Positions 47,581 through 59,968 of a stretch of DNA of 64,000 nucleotides are shown one piece after another. Both the position numbers and the translations under genes were made by a program. The stretch's first letter is position 1, and each line of letters starts with the position of its first letter. The stretch is from Coleophoma eucalyptorum. Taxonomy: Eukaryota > Ascomycota > Leotiomycetes > Helotiales > Dermateaceae. The DNA lies in assembly GCA_026120035.1 (NCBI GenBank), contig JALRME010000001.1, positions 2,741,909 to 2,805,908 of the forward strand, read 5' to 3'. Under the pieces are notes generated by a model. That model was given only the letters and a program-made list of their open reading frames with translations, did no database searches and was not told the DNA's origin.

Positions 47581-47974
47581 GGCTGCGATATCTATGTCCT
47601 CTCGCGCAAGTAGTATAACATCAGTGGTTACTGTTCACACTATCGGAATATTCAGCTCTAAGCCCTAGACTCTTAGTCTTAATCACCGCATGGGCCCGGG
47701 GAAAATCACGGTACTCATTATACAACAGAAGATTTATGAACCATTAAATCAAGCTAGGTCCCATTCACGAATAATATCGGGATATTCAAAAGGAAACGAG
47801 AAAATAGACAGGATAATCTGTTTCGGATTTGGTATTAATGATTTAACGGCAGACAGTGTTTTATTCAGCTCCAATCAACTATATCTTATGGCCATGCTGC
47901 GGAGGACCTTGAACACACTTCATTAGAATTGTATTATCCCACACTACTATACCCGACTCCCTTCTCCGCAGTCT
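47581..47974. other. Intergenic between convergent genes
   Basis: No coding signal; presumed 3' UTRs. Confidence 0.5.
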
Positions 47975-48740
47975 TTAAACATCCTCAAACCCAACATGCA
48001 CAACCTCCGCCCCTTTATTTCCCTCCCTTAATAACCAGATATTCTCCTTAAACACTAGACTCTCATCCCGAAATCTCAAATGTGCATCCTTACTTGTCCA
48101 ACCAAGACAAAGCACTACTGCACTCCCCTTCCCTTCCTCTGCCCCTCCCTTCGCAATTTCCTCCATCACACTCCCAGTCACACTCCCTAAATAACCATCA
48201 GGTCTCGGCTCCGCAGTATTTAGGGCCGCTGCGAATTTTTGTACGTTTTCTGACAGGAAAGTAGGAGAGGTATGGTAGAAGACCGCGAATTCGGTGCAGG
48301 GAAAGGTGGATAGTGTGGTTGGGGAAGGCGAGGGGGAGAAGTGGTAAAAGAAAGGTGAGCTGGCGACCAGAGCGCCAATCTTTTCAAGGAAAGGAGTGTA
48401 GGAAGGGGAAGTTATGAATTTTTGGTGAGTAGGGTAAGAAGTCCAATCTGTTGGTTTGGACTGGTTAGCTAAATCGGTGTTGGTAACAAGAGTGGATGAT
48501 GGGAGTATGAGTTCGCAGAGTTGGCATTCGCTGAGGAAAGGAAACCTTACCAATAAACCACATTAGCATATCGGGGGTTTCTATTTGTCTTCCACACCGC
48601 GATTGCAAATACCCCTTTTGCCCCTTTATGATATCTAAAGCCTCAAGCCATGCCTTGCCTTCTGGTGTCGAGAAATTCTTGATGTCGATTGCTGGTTTGA
48701 GGGGCATGTAGACTATCTCGGTGACTAGCTCCGATGCCAT
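47975..48740 (-). CDS. Putative double ABM-fold (dimeric alpha-beta barrel) protein
   Basis: Exons 48740-48551 and 48447-47975 give 220 residues. The 103-nt intron has GTAAGG and ACAG borders and joins MLMWFI to DWTSYPTHQKF. The N-terminal half has the ABM pattern: TEIVYMPLKP, EALDIIKGQKGYLQSRCGRQIETP, then the WxSYPTHQKF helix. The second half repeats the topology more loosely (TEFAVFYHTSPTFLSENVQKFAAAL, then VVLCLGWTSKDAHLRFRDE), so this is probably a fused tandem of two half-barrels. Members include monooxygenases and heme- or stress-related proteins; no substrate can be inferred. There is no signal peptide. The enzyme label monooxygenase should not be assumed. Confidence 0.82.
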
Positions 48741-49207
48741 TGTTGATTGATTGAATGGGGTCGATACTCAGCCCGGGTTATGGAGGCTGTAGTTGAGCGG
48801 TAGAAGTATGAAGAAGGGGTTACTGGGTCATGGATACATGAGCTTTATAGGAATTTATCCATTATGTTATGGTGGGGTAAATTCAGATAAGCTTGGCGGG
48901 GTAGAGGTTTAGAGCTCTCAGCACAATTTGACTTAAAATGTCACACATGATACAGAGGCAAGAATAGTTTTAACTTTTCATGATAATCGAGTCTGAGAGA
49001 TACACTTCCGTGGGCCACGAGGTAGGCCATCCTCGTGTCAAAATGTATTTATAAACCTTTGACCCCGCTGCGATGTGTTCTGTGTAGGAGTAGAGCATCG
49101 CCGTGCCCTCATCATTTTATTGACCATAAATGCGCCGCTAAAAGCAAAATCGGAGAGGATAAAAAGCACATTAAGTATAAGAATCATCGACCGTTGCTCA
49201 TAACTCA
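48741..49207. other. Intergenic
   Basis: No coding signal recognised. It lies between the start of the ABM gene and the 3' end of the KH gene. Confidence 0.5.
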
Positions 49208-50727
49208 TCAAATGCGGTGCTTTTCGCTTTCTGTAGAATGGATTAGTTTTAAGACCAAAGAATTTGTGAGTGAAGAGTTACTAACCAAGTCTAGAGTACA
49301 ACATGTACAAAGCCATTTGATTGCACTCGGCAGTTCCGGTGATAGTAACCAGTCTCTCGTTGCTGTTATCCTGGGGCTCATTGATCTTAATGACACTGCC
49401 AGAAAGCTGTCGGATTTCGTTGATCTTAGCACCACCCTTTCCGATAATTGCTCCAACCATGTCGTTTGGAATGAAGATTTGCTGGGTTAGTGGCTGCCCA
49501 GGAACCATTCCCTGCATAGGCTGTGCTGGAGGACCGCCGTGTTGGGGTACGGCAGGGCCAGGTTGATGAGGTTGGGCAGGGCCAACACCACCATAGCCAC
49601 CAGCAGCTGGCTGACCTCCGTAGTGCATAGGAACCTGAGCAGGTTGGGCCTGAGCTGGTGTGGCATATGGCTGTCCATAACCTTGAGCTGGGGTGCTGAG
49701 TGCACCCCGATCATGTCGGCGATAGTTGTCTGGATGACCATAATTTCCGCCAGCAGGCTGTGGTACATATGGTACAACTTGCATTCCACCAGGCACAACT
49801 CCAGCAGGTCCTCCACTTCTACTGGCATAAGCTGATGCTGCAGGACCCCCAAATCTCTCAGAGAGTTGCTCAAACAAGGTACTTCCAACATAGTAGGTGG
49901 CGATGTGCACAGCATCAGCGACACCAAGCACGACGAGAGATCGCTCAGTTGACAGCGGGAGGCAAGAGTCGGAGGCATTGAGACGAGCTCCAGATGCTTC
50001 CTGAATTTCACGAATTCTGACTCCACCTTTACCAATGATTGAGCCAATCAAAATATGAGGAATAAGAAGCCGTAGTGGATAGGTTTTTGACTGGGTAGTT
50101 GATGGAGCTTCCAATGCCTCATTGTTGAGAGTTCGAATGATCAATCCAAAGGCCTGCGACTGTTAGTAATGGACAGTGTAACGGGCAGGATCAAATTACC
50201 TTTGCGGCAGCATCTACAACACCACTGACGGTGAGGATTCTCTCAACAGCACCCTTCTGGTAATCACTGACGGTGCACTTGGCACCAGACATCTTTCGTA
50301 TCATGGATACGTTCTCACCACCTTTTCCAATGACAGTAGCTGCTTCGGCGCTTGTTATCACAGCGCGGATATGAATCCATGCAGTCTCGTCGTGGTGCAG
50401 CGTAGCACCTGAGCTAGTCTGGCCTCTGCTACCTGTGCTCTCGATTGACTGTGTAGCATCTGTGACCACGGTATCACCTTGCTCGTCCTTTGCTACTGGA
50501 GTTGTGCCGTTGGTTTCCGTCTTTGCTTCGCCGTTGGTACCGTTTGCAGCTGGCTCAACTACCTTCTCCTCGTTTTCACTCTCGCCCTCGCCCTCGCCCT
50601 TGACGATCTTGTCGAGCGCTGGTCGTTTGGCGTCGGGTTGGTCGTTGGGAGCTGAAGGCGACGATGGATCTTCGAGAGGGCGCTTCGTCGACTGCGTGGG
50701 GACGGCTGCAACTGGTGAGGCAGACAT
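49208..50727 (-). CDS. Triple-KH-domain RNA-binding protein (PBP2/Rnc1-like)
   Basis: Exons 50727-50200, 50153-49286 and 49230-49208 give 472 residues. Three KH domains are evident, each with the GxxG loop: TSAEAATVIGKGGENVSMIR (about 124-143), LIPHILIGSIIGKGGVRIRE (about 200-220) and FIPNDMVGAIIGKGGAKINE (about 395-415). Between KH2 and KH3 is a Gly/Gln/Pro/Tyr-rich linker. The N-terminus is acidic and low complexity (about 1-105). The final exon has only seven codons plus stop (ESEKHRI); without it the frame ends at an intron. This class binds poly(rC)- or U-rich elements and controls mRNA stability; S. pombe Rnc1 and yeast Pbp2/Hek2 are relatives, but which one is orthologous cannot be settled here. 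The ATG at 50727 is preferred over an upstream Leu-start frame. Confidence 0.92.
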
Positions 50728-51867
50728 GATGGCTTCTATGGTTAATACCTTCACTCAAGTCTGGGAAGAGTTCGGAAAGGAGGTCGGCAGGAAATATCTT
50801 TGGATTGAGATCGCAATTATGTACACCTGGGGTTCTTCGAAAGAAAACTTGCAGGTGTTGGAGGATCGGGTGCAGGTGAAGGGACAGAGCGAGTGCTTGA
50901 CGAAAATCGCGCTGAGAAGAGAATTGAAGGTCGGGGAAGGATGAAGGAGTAGGTGGGTGTGTGATGAGGTGATTTGATTGACTTGAGTAGAACAAAGGAC
51001 TTGAATTGAAGTGATCTGGAAGAATTGAGGAGGTGGAGGATGAAGAGTGTATAGAGGATAATATGTTTGACGGAAGATTGATGAATGGTAAAGGTGAAGA
51101 TGACGCGCAGTAGGATTTGCTGGATGGGAAGCTCTCGCAAGTACAGAAGTACCGTGGAGCACCACGCGCAGAGATGGGTGTATTGTGTAAAGGTAGAGCT
51201 GTCTCCAAACCTTGACTGTCCACGGCGCCCAGAGCGTGGTTAACGCTGTCCTTTATTTTATAGGGTTGTGAGGTTCGACGTTTCGAGAGTGTTCGAAGTC
51301 GTCCACGTTTCGAAACGCTGGCTACTCTCGCAGACGCTCGACAGGAAAGGTCCGATGGCGTCGAAGCTGTAAAGGGTCGACGATGAGCAAGACCGACGTC
51401 GGGATGAAGGGAAGGGAAGCGATGAGGTGAGATGCGAAGGGAAGGGAAGGGAAGGGAGCCAGCAGAAGTAACAAGGGAGGCAGTAGTAGGGGAGGAAGTT
51501 GGGGAAGGAGCCACGGCACTAGGGCTCTGGTAAGGTTCGACGAGGAGGAGAAGCTGCAATGCAAGCAAGAGTGTTTTCCGTTTTCCGCGCCTCCTAATTG
51601 GGCATGGCTTGTTTTAGCCTAAGCGAGGCTCTCGGGATGCCACCGTAAGGCGATCATAAGTGCGCTACGCCCAAGAAGGAAACAAGCTCTGGCGTGCCGA
51701 TGCCATCACGTGCCGGCTTCCCTCTCGCTTACGACGCGTCGTCGAAGGCGAAGGGGATCAGCCCGATGAACGAGCAACGATGTGCCGGCCGCATCTTCTA
51801 TACCTTGAGGACGCTGGTCCGGTTCAACTGTGCAAGAGTAAGCCCCACGGCGGTGACCCGGCCAGAT
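50728..51867. other. Divergent intergenic region with long polypyrimidine leader
   Basis: This 1.14-kb region holds the leader of the KH gene (minus) and the promoter of the coiled-coil gene (plus). On the minus strand it is strongly pyrimidine-rich, which produces a long open frame (50576-51568) rich in Ser, Pro and Leu; I regard this frame as non-coding. Confidence 0.55.
51406..51458. repeat. Polypurine GAAGGG tandem repeat
   Basis: Units of GAAGGGAAGGG occur in two blocks, with at least four consecutive copies at about 51436-51458. It reads CCCTTC on the strand of the KH gene, in its probable leader or promoter. Confidence 0.7.
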
Positions 51868-52925
51868 ATGGATGACCAGCAAAAAATATCACGCGCTTCA
51901 GATGCCTACACAGCGCGTCTCGATCGAACCTTGAAAGGGTTGCAAGCACGAGTCAAGGAGCAGGAAGCTGCACTTGAGAAGGTGTGGTCTTGCTCACTCA
52001 ACATTGAAAACGAAGGAAATGCATTAACGAGTACTAGCTTAGAATTTCAACCACAGTCGAGGTGCCGGATTTTGAAGACTCTCCAGCTTACCTGCAACAC
52101 CTGCGAGCCCTCCGGCTTGCCCATGAGACCTACACACGTGAAGAACCAATTCTCCCATCTCCGGAATCACCAATACCGGCCTTATTAGCACTTCGAGCCA
52201 CCAAAAAGGTGATCACAGAGACAGAAGAATGTATAGCCGAGACCACAACGACTTTTGCAAACCTGGAGAAGCGCTTAGCCATGGAGCAGGCGAACCTAGG
52301 AGATGCAAAGCAGATGCAATCCATGATGAAGTCGCGTATCTTGTCACTACAAGACCAAATCGACAAGCAAAGTCAGAAATCACCTGCTCAAGTAGCCAAG
52401 GAGTTGATCCGTGATCTCAAGCAGAAGCAAGCCAGGTACGAAAACGACACTATGAAGCTGATCAAGGATCTGAATAACTTTGTGGATGAACATCTTGCAG
52501 TCATGCTCGCTGCTGAGGAGTTGGGCGGGCCTGTGGTTGGTGAGGCACCGGAAGTGGATGAGAGCATACTCGAAGCTGGCTTTAATGCTCAAGGCAAGGT
52601 GAAGCGATCAGTGAGCACGAAGAAAGATGATAAGCGCCAGCGCCGTATTGATGAGATCTGGGGCCCTCGGCCACAAGACGGCGGCGAGGAGGTGCACGAG
52701 CCATGGAATGAAAAACAGGCCGCGGCTGCTGAAATGCGTGAGCTGACCGAGCAGCTTCTGAATAGTCTTGTGGAAGCCGAGGGGAACGGACCGGGTGCAT
52801 ATGTTGATCTGAGCAGAGAATCAGCTGCTGCCAGATTTCTGGTGAGGTCAAAGGTTGCTCAATATCACCCAAAAGATGCTAGAAAGCTTCGATTGATTGA
52901 TTTTGGGGGCGAATTTGAGTCCTGA
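51868..52925 (+). CDS. Coiled-coil protein, possibly kinetochore CENP-K/Sim4-like
   Basis: Exons 51868-51981 and 52038-52925 give 333 residues. The intron (56 nt) has a GTGTGG donor, a TTAAC branch and a CTAG acceptor; this acceptor keeps frame and yields ALEKLRISTTVEVPDFEDSP. An alternative acceptor 24 nt later (GAG) is possible but weaker. Heptad-rich segments lie at about 14-38 (LDRTLKGLQARVKEQEAALE), 85-145 and 150-180. The C-terminus is well defined: SRESAAARFLVRSKVAQYHP, then DARKLRLIDFGGEFE. My recollection is that fungal CENP-K homologues look like this, but I cannot check it. The start is uncertain: an in-frame ATG at 51700 would add 56 residues of unremarkable sequence. Confidence 0.75.
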
Positions 52926-53200
52926 ATCAAGGTAGCTTCTCATAGAATCTGGAAATCTACGAATCAATCCAGGCGTTTGTTCAGCTTTTAATAAATTAAA
53001 TCATGTGTCTGTGGGTTCACTGAACAAGTTATCATCATATATGTAAATTTTGCACAAGCATAATTAAGTAATGGCTGCGTCTTGTTTCTTGCCTACCTCA
53101 TGTAGTATTACATATCACATAACATGCATTAAATGTGGCCAAGCGTCTTCGCCTGCCCTTATGACCTGGAACAACGCCTATTTCTTGTCTTGCCTGAATC

Positions 53201-56200
53201 CTAATCGTCATCGTCGTCCATCAACCGAACATTTGTTCCTGTCTTGTGCAGAGCGGCCCTCAATCGAATTGATACATCCTTCTTCCTTGCTAGCTTGCTT
53301 CTCAACTGTGCCTTTTCCTCCGAGGAAAATAGACTCATCTTCTTTTTAGGAGGTGACCCTCTAGTGAAGGAACTTGTAGAGGACATGAGCGAGTTCTGGA
53401 GGTTACGGGAACTTTCTCTGAGATTGTCAGGCGTAAAGAGGAGTCCATAGGTGCTTGATCCAGGAATACGAGCCGAAGTACGATGCTGAGGTGTCGCAAA
53501 CGGAGAGCCTTCACGGCTGCTTGCTGCGGAACTGAAGCGAAGTTTTCGCATTTGGTTCTCGAGCACATCGATATCTCCACTCCTTTTTTCAGCCATGCTA
53601 GTCATCTTTGTAATGGTTCGTACCACAGCTTCAACAGTAGGTGCCGGTTTTCCGTTGGTGCCACCACTGTGTGATGCTATTCCAGCTTTAAGAACGGTCA
53701 ATTCTTCTTCAGCCTTTGCAAGCAACTCTTGAAACTCCTTGAATTGTTTCCGGAGGTCGTGTTGTTGAGCAGCTTGTTCAGCGCTGAGGGGTTGTGCTCG
53801 AGCAATTGCACGGTATTCCGCATCCACATGCGTGAGTACCAGTTTCTTAATATCTTCAAACCGTGCGAAAAGTCTAGTGAGTTCTTTTTGTAGGTCACTG
53901 CACACTTCAAGTTTTGCTGCAACATCTCGTACTCTTCCAGCTTCCAGATCATGAGCTAGATCTTTGCTGAGCACCGAGCCAAGATCTTCAATCTCCACCA
54001 GAACCCAATCCTGTTCGTCCTCTAAATCCTGTCGCGTACGACCCTCTTCCTTATATTGTTCTGTATGCCCTTTCATGAAGCTTTTCAGAGCCCGGGCATT
54101 AATTCCGAGCGTATCAATCATGGAATTGATGTCCCGGTATACAGTTTCGACTTGTGCCGGGATACTGTCCGCAGCTGTTGTACTTACATAGTCTGAGTGA
54201 GCGACAAAATCATCAAGAGTTCTGGTGGCTGTAATTTCGGAGGACAGAAATTTCTGTGTCATTTCGTCCTCATCATCGACCAATGCCTGCTTCTCTTCAG
54301 CTTCCTTTTGTGCTCGCTTGGCTGCACGCCGTAGCTCCTCAGCTCGTTGTTGCTCTAACACGAAGGAGAGGTTTTGCGCTGGAGCTGATGGTTTTGCAGC
54401 CTGTTTCTGCAGAATGTGAGATGGACCACCGGGAAGGCTCACCGAACGAGTTGCATCCGGTCGCTGGAGTCGTCCAATCGCAGACCGAATTGGACTTGGT
54501 GAACGTGGGCTTGCCATCATCTTTGGGGGTGGCAACACCGGCGCAGATTGATTGATTTCGCCGAATAACGATCTTCCTGTGTTTGGCTGTTTAGGCCGCT
54601 GCAGATTGGTGAACAATCCACCCACAGGACTCTGGCTGGCAGGTCCGCCAAACGAGCTTTGAGGTGTAAAGCCTGGTGTCTTTGTAGTGCTCGATTGGGG
54701 TGGACTGAGATCCTTGGTCACGTCCTCGCCACTTCCTTCCTCACTCCCCTCTTCTGCACTTTCGTCTCCGCTTGGATTTTCGCTATCGTCCTCTTCAGTT
54801 AGGAAATCAGACTCATCGTCTCCGTCCTCTGGACCACCGGGAACGTCGCTGGGCGGAATGAGATCAGCAGATATCGAGGACGTGGTGTTTGGCTTGGTGG
54901 TTGTCGCCGGTACAGTCTCAGTAGCTTTAGCAGTTGGCTTGGGGATAAAGTCTGGAGGAAGTGGTGCATCATTGCTAATCGACGATCCAGATGCATTATC
55001 AAAGCTGGGTTTAGTTATGGAGTCAGGAGGGAGTGGCGCCTCGGGTATATCTCTCAGCACCTCTGAGGGTTTCTTCTCAGTCTCGGGCTCCTGTTTAAAG
55101 AGTGATTTATTCGAAAACTTTTCCGGCGTCTTAGTTTCTGGAGGTGGTATATTGATACTACCTGTAGGTTTCCCAAAACTGAAACCCGCTGAGGCAGCAG
55201 GTTTTGGCATTGGTGTAGCAGAAGCGGGGGTAGAAGATCCGAAAAGTGATGTGGAAGCTGGTGTAGCAGAAATGAACTTGGACGGGGCAGGCGTCGACAT
55301 TGGAGTCGTAGATGGCTCCTTTTCGATTTTTTCTGGTTTTGAAAGTTCGGAAGCGTTGTCGTCATTCATATCGGTTTCTTGAGATACTGCAGCTGCTGCT
55401 TGGGATGGTTTGGATACTTCTCCAAGAGCGCTGCCAAAAGCGCCTCCAAATAACGACTTGTCTGCGTCACTTGATGACTTTGGTGTATCTGCTTCTGAAG
55501 ACTTGTCGGCACTGAATGTAGAATTGAGAACAAATTTATTGGATCCAAAGACGCTCTCTGACTTGCTGGTGTTTGTTTGGCTCGGTGCGCCGAAAGGATT
55601 GCTGCCTTGGGTAGTACTGGGAGCTCCAAAGATACTGGTGGTAGGTTTTGGACCACCAAAAATCCCTGCAGCTGGAGCTGGGCTGGAAGGTTTTCCAAAT
55701 ACGCTAGAAGTTGGGGCATTGTCAGGTTTGGCACCAAAGATACTGCCTCCAGCTGACGTAGGTGTCGTCGATTTGTTGCCACCGAATATACTGCCAGAGC
55801 TTGGTGCCGCAGCTGCAGCAAAACCTCCTTGTTGAGCAAACGAGGCAAATCCTCCCGACGAGGGAACATTGGCACCTGAGGGAGCCGGGTTTGCTGCTCC
55901 TGAGCCAAATACTGAGGTAGATTTGCCAAGCCCGCTAGGCTGTCCAAAAGCTGAGGCTGGAGCTGCCCCGGTAGCTGCACCCGCAGCTGAGGCCCATGGG
56001 GAAGGTCGACTTCCTGGAAGTCCAGAAGTTCCAAAACCTGGTGTGCTTGCTGAACCAAAAGCCGGGGTGCCAAAGGCACTCCCGCCAGCAGGCGCAGCAG
56101 TTGAAGATGTACCAAAAGTAGAGGATCCAAAGGCAGGAGTACTACTTGTCAGAGCATTTGAAGCAGGAGTTGATCCGAAAGTTGAGCTTCCAAACGCTGG

Positions 56201-57915
56201 GCCACTGGTAGGAGCGGCACTAGTAGATGGTGCACCCCAAGGTGATTTGGTCTGACCAAGACCAGACGGGGCGCCAAAAGCACCCAATTTTGAAGCACTG
56301 CCAAACGCTGGGGCTGCGGTAGAAGGAGTCCCAAATGTTGACTGTCCAAATGCAGGTTGTGCTGCAGGTGCACCAAAGGCAGATGGAGTGGGTTGCGATG
56401 GCGTCGCCGGCGGTTGTGCGGATGGTGCTGCTCCCTCTGCTACCACAAGGCCTGGATAAACTGTGCCTTGGCGAATTGACTCTGAATAAACTACCCACCA
56501 GGATGCCAGTACACCTTCGTTGTTTAGAACCATGATACCAGGTAGAGGGCTTGGGGATTCGCTCATTTCATCACTTGGAATGGGCTTCACAACTTTATCT
56601 TTGCTCGAAAGATCCAATGCGATACCGATTGGTGATGTATCACCCAAATCACCAGTCATAGGTAGTTGAGCACGCCGAGAATCGTCTGCCATCTCTGTCA
56701 TAGTGAAAACTCCAGTGATCTTGTCGGCAGGCTTGTCTCCAGAAAGAGGTACTTTGGACCTGCTAAACAGGCCGATATCAGTAGATGCTGTCGAGGCAAC
56801 AATAATCAAGTCCTGAATATTCGGAGGGAAATTCCTCAAGCGTAGAAGGAAGTGATGTGGAGGAGAGCGGTTGAGTCCAAAGGGTGGAGCAGGGTCCGCG
56901 ATTTTCTGGAAAGTAAAATTGGAAGGGGGTTGTCTAGTAGCGACATGGTAGATGGATGTTGGAGCAGAGCTGTTGTCGAAGTTTGAAGGGGTATGTACCA
57001 ACAAGAAGACATTATTTTCCAACCATGTAATCGAGGAAGCTTTCATAATTAGCATCAGTCACTAAACGGATCATGGAATGCTTACTGTGATGTCCAGGTT
57101 CCATATTAGGAGGTACAGGAATTTCTGCTTTAGCTGTGCCATCTGGAGTCATTTGAATGGCTGAGCCATTTCCAAGTCCCGCAACCAACTGCTTTCCTTG
57201 AGTACTCCAGGAAAGGCAGCTCACTCCGTCTTTCAAGACTTGGCCATTGGCACCTGCAACAAAGCTTCTTTCTTTCAGGTTTGCCATCATCAAGTTTCCA
57301 TCATTCGTCACAGCCGCAATGAATTCACCTCGCTCTGGACTTGGGTTTGGTATCAAAGCTCGGAGTGCTTGCCCATTTGTAGACATTTGAAATGCTGATT
57401 CAGTGGATCCTTGCAGAATTGCCTGTACATCGTACACAGCTAAACCTCCACCCTCGGCAGCAGAAAGAACCAAGTATGTTTCATCGGAGGAAAACGCAAG
57501 CTGTGATATTCTCATTGGCATAGGTAATGTAAGTTGTGGTTGGAAGGGCTTGAGATTGCTGCCACCGTCACTAGGACCCTCAAACGCCTTGCGCACCGAC
57601 TCTGTAGTCGCTACAATTACAACATCGGGCCCTGCTGCTGCCACAAGCCCTTTCCGCGAAGCAACACTCAGCAAAGATGCTGTTGGCTGTGGAAGATTGT
57701 CTGAAGGCCATGGTGTTGGAAGTAATTGCAATTTTGATTCGCCAGCGAGAGCAAGAAAGCCGAGAGCCTCCGTAAATATTAGTCTTGTATCCATAAATAT
57801 AATTAATACTATAGCGTACCTCTGTCTGAATATCCTCAAGATCGGAGCCTGCTTGCGATTGTGTATTTGGCCCTGCTGCAGCCGCAGCTGCAGTATTCCC
57901 GAAGCTGAAGGCCAT
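53201..57915 (-). CDS. NUP159: FG-repeat nucleoporin Nup159 (Nup214 type)
   Basis: Exons 57915-57820, 57767-57086 and 57039-53201 give 1,538 residues. Nup159 sits on the cytoplasmic face of the nuclear pore and recruits Dbp5 for mRNA export. The N-terminal beta-propeller (about 30-480) has ALGFLALAGESKLQLLPTPW, SQLAFSSDETYLVLSAAEGG and SSITWLENNVFLLVHTPS, ending with LNNEGVLASWWVVYSE. A long FG region follows (about 500-900) with many FG, FGxP and SxFG units (AFGAPAAQPAFGQSTFG). An acidic Ser-rich stretch (GDDESDFLTEEDDSENPSGD) precedes C-terminal coiled coils (about 1160-1400) that bind the Nup82 complex. The protein ends with an acidic tail, NVRLMDDDDD. Introns are 52 and 46 nt. The first exon (32 codons) starts at the ATG at 57915, upstream of a long poly-Ala run. 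Confidence 0.93.
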
Positions 57916-58461
57916 AACTCCAGCAGGTCCGCCCTTGAATAAAGGTCGCCGTCACGGACTAGTCCTGTGCATTGGAGTCTGGAACCAATCGCGTCGATCG
58001 TACTTGAGAAGCAAGTTTTCGTCAAATTGTCGTAGGTAGGTTGGGTTGTATGGTGTAGTGAAGTAGTGGTTAAATTTCCCTGAGTGCTCTGAAGCAGAGC
58101 GCAGTTTGTGAGAAGAACAAGGTTTTGATTGAGCAGATACTTTGTGAATTTATAGTTGACCGCAGGCGGAGAAGTGGGCTGTTGTTAAAGCTGTTGCCTT
58201 CAATGCTGGGGAACTTTTTTGATGCCTGTTAAACGCGATGCTCTAGATCTACAGATGAGCTCCCGGTCACAGTCACGTGTCGTCGTAACAAGCTACAGCT
58301 AAACGCGAGGCAGCTTGCAGCCTTGAGGACGTCCAAACTATAGCTCATCAACGCCATCACCATCTTCAAACGCTTATACTTCCGTGAACTTATCCGAGTC
58401 CTCCTTTCGTCGATCAACCCGATTTACACCCCGCCATAAAATCTGCCAAAATAACTCAGCC
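57916..58461. promoter_or_regulatory. Shared divergent promoter NUP159 / PUP1
   Basis: These 546 bp separate two divergent start codons. A GTCACGTGTC core lies near 58275. No other site was identified. Confidence 0.4.
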
Positions 58462-59443
58462 ATGCCTGGCTTCGACTTCTCCAATCATACTCGCAATGCT
58501 GCGTTACACGCACGAGGTGTTCCGCTTCCCAAGGCAACCAGCACGGGAACAACCATCGTTGGATGTATCTTTGATGGAGGAGTAGTGGTAAGCCCTTCGA
58601 TTGATTGCGGCGCTCAGCAGAAGCTTTATGGCGAAATGCATAGCTCAAGGACCCCCCAAACTAATAGCCTCCTAGATTGCAGCAGATACTAGAGCCACAA
58701 GTGGTCCTATCGTAGCAGACAAGGTATGCCTAGGTTGATCCTTCATCTAGAACCTTTTACGGGCTGTAGTCTCACTAATTTTACCATAGAATTGCGAAAA
58801 GCTCCATTACATAGCACCGCAGATTTGGTGCGCAGGAGCTGGAACAGCAGCAGATACCGAATTCACAACCGCCCTCATTTCATCACAGCTCGAACTCCAC
58901 GCTCTGTCGACAGGTCGCAAGCCACGAGTAGTCACTTGCATGACAATGTTGAAACAGCATCTTTTCAGATACCAAGGACACATTGGAGCGTACCTTGTTG
59001 TTGCGGGTGTCGACCCTACTGGGGTTGGTTTATTTACAGTCCACGCACATGGAAGTACAGACAAGCTCCCATATGTCACAATGGGAAGTGGTTCTCTCGC
59101 AGCTATGTCGGTATTTGAGACACAGTGGAAGTCAAAGATGACGGAGCAGGAGGCTATCGATCTCGCTTCCAATGCCATTCAAGCCGGTATCTTCAACGAT
59201 TTGGGTTCAGGTTCAAACGTCGACGTGGCGGTCATCACCAAGGACAAGACAACATTGAAGAGAGGATATGTCAAGCCAAACGAGCGAAGCAAGAAGCAAA
59301 AGAGCTACGTTTTCAAACGTGGAACGACAGCTGTACTGAACGAAAAGATTATCACGAAGCAGGAGATAAGCAAGTACGTCACGGTTCACGAATTAGAAGG
59401 TGGGGAATCAGCCCTAGCAGAGAAGATGGATATCGATGCCTAA
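58462..59443 (+). CDS. PUP1: 20S proteasome subunit beta2 (trypsin-like)
   Basis: Exons 58462-58587, 58676-58723 and 58790-59443 give 275 residues. This is the beta2 subunit of the 20S core, which cleaves after basic residues. The propeptide [19 protein letters not shown] ends at Gly29, and Thr30 of TTIVG becomes the N-terminal nucleophile. The catalytic frame is intact: [20 protein letters not shown] with the catalytic Asp, then [19 protein letters not shown], where intron 2 falls after ADK. Further conserved elements are [37 protein letters not shown] and [19 protein letters not shown]. The C-terminal arm that wraps around beta3 is present. Both introns lie in phase 0. The acceptor of intron 1 is CTAG before ATTGCAGCAG; the later CAG would lose Ile-Ala. 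Confidence 0.97.
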
Positions 59444-59968
59444 GGAGGGTTCTTTCAGGCGAGGGCGTCATTTTATGACTCGGATGTAATTATATGCTGG
59501 TTTTGATGATGGCGTGTACTACAAGCTTTCTAAAGAAAATTTTAGAAACAACGGTGCTAGTCAAGGAAATGGTTATGCAAGCCAATATGTAAGAAGTTCC
59601 AAATAAGACTTGAAAGTGGTGAAGTTTTCCAAGAAATGTATTGCTGCAAGGACAGGATACACCATTTTAAGCGATCATGTTCTACCTTAGTTACCAAGAT
59701 ATGGTCAAGTGTATCTTCTCTTCACTCTAGTCCCTCCATGCCATCCCTCTTCAGTGAATATCCGGTCCAGCCGTGCGAATTACAAGTGTATCTACATTCT
59801 TGTTGCCCACATCCCCTGATGCATGTTTCAAATCTACAATCAATTGTCTTTCCTTCTAATTTCGGATCTCTTCGGCTCAGATATAATCAGGAAATCCGGC
59901 ATAGATTCTAGCCACCATGAATACACTCTTCAAGAAAAGGGGTTCTAAAACCAACAAGCTACAAAAGT
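59444..59968. other. Intergenic between convergent genes
   Basis: No coding signal recognised; 3' regions of PUP1 (+) and the monooxygenase (-). Confidence 0.5.

Noticed and set aside
44704..48740. A secondary-metabolite locus formed by the Zn2Cys6 factor and the ABM protein
   Set aside because: No synthase, P450 or transporter is nearby. Flanking genes are housekeeping, so adjacency alone is not evidence.
50576..51568. 330-codon open frame on the minus strand upstream of and overlapping the KH gene
   Set aside because: Composition is almost only Ser, Pro, Leu and Arg from a polypyrimidine tract. It overlaps the KH exon 1 in another frame and shows no motif.
55366..56130. 254-codon frame in another frame of NUP159, with others at 54687-55382 and 55410-55835
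   Set aside because: These are by-products of the FG-repeat coding sequence. The products are low-complexity Leu/Gln or Gly/Ala/Pro strings.
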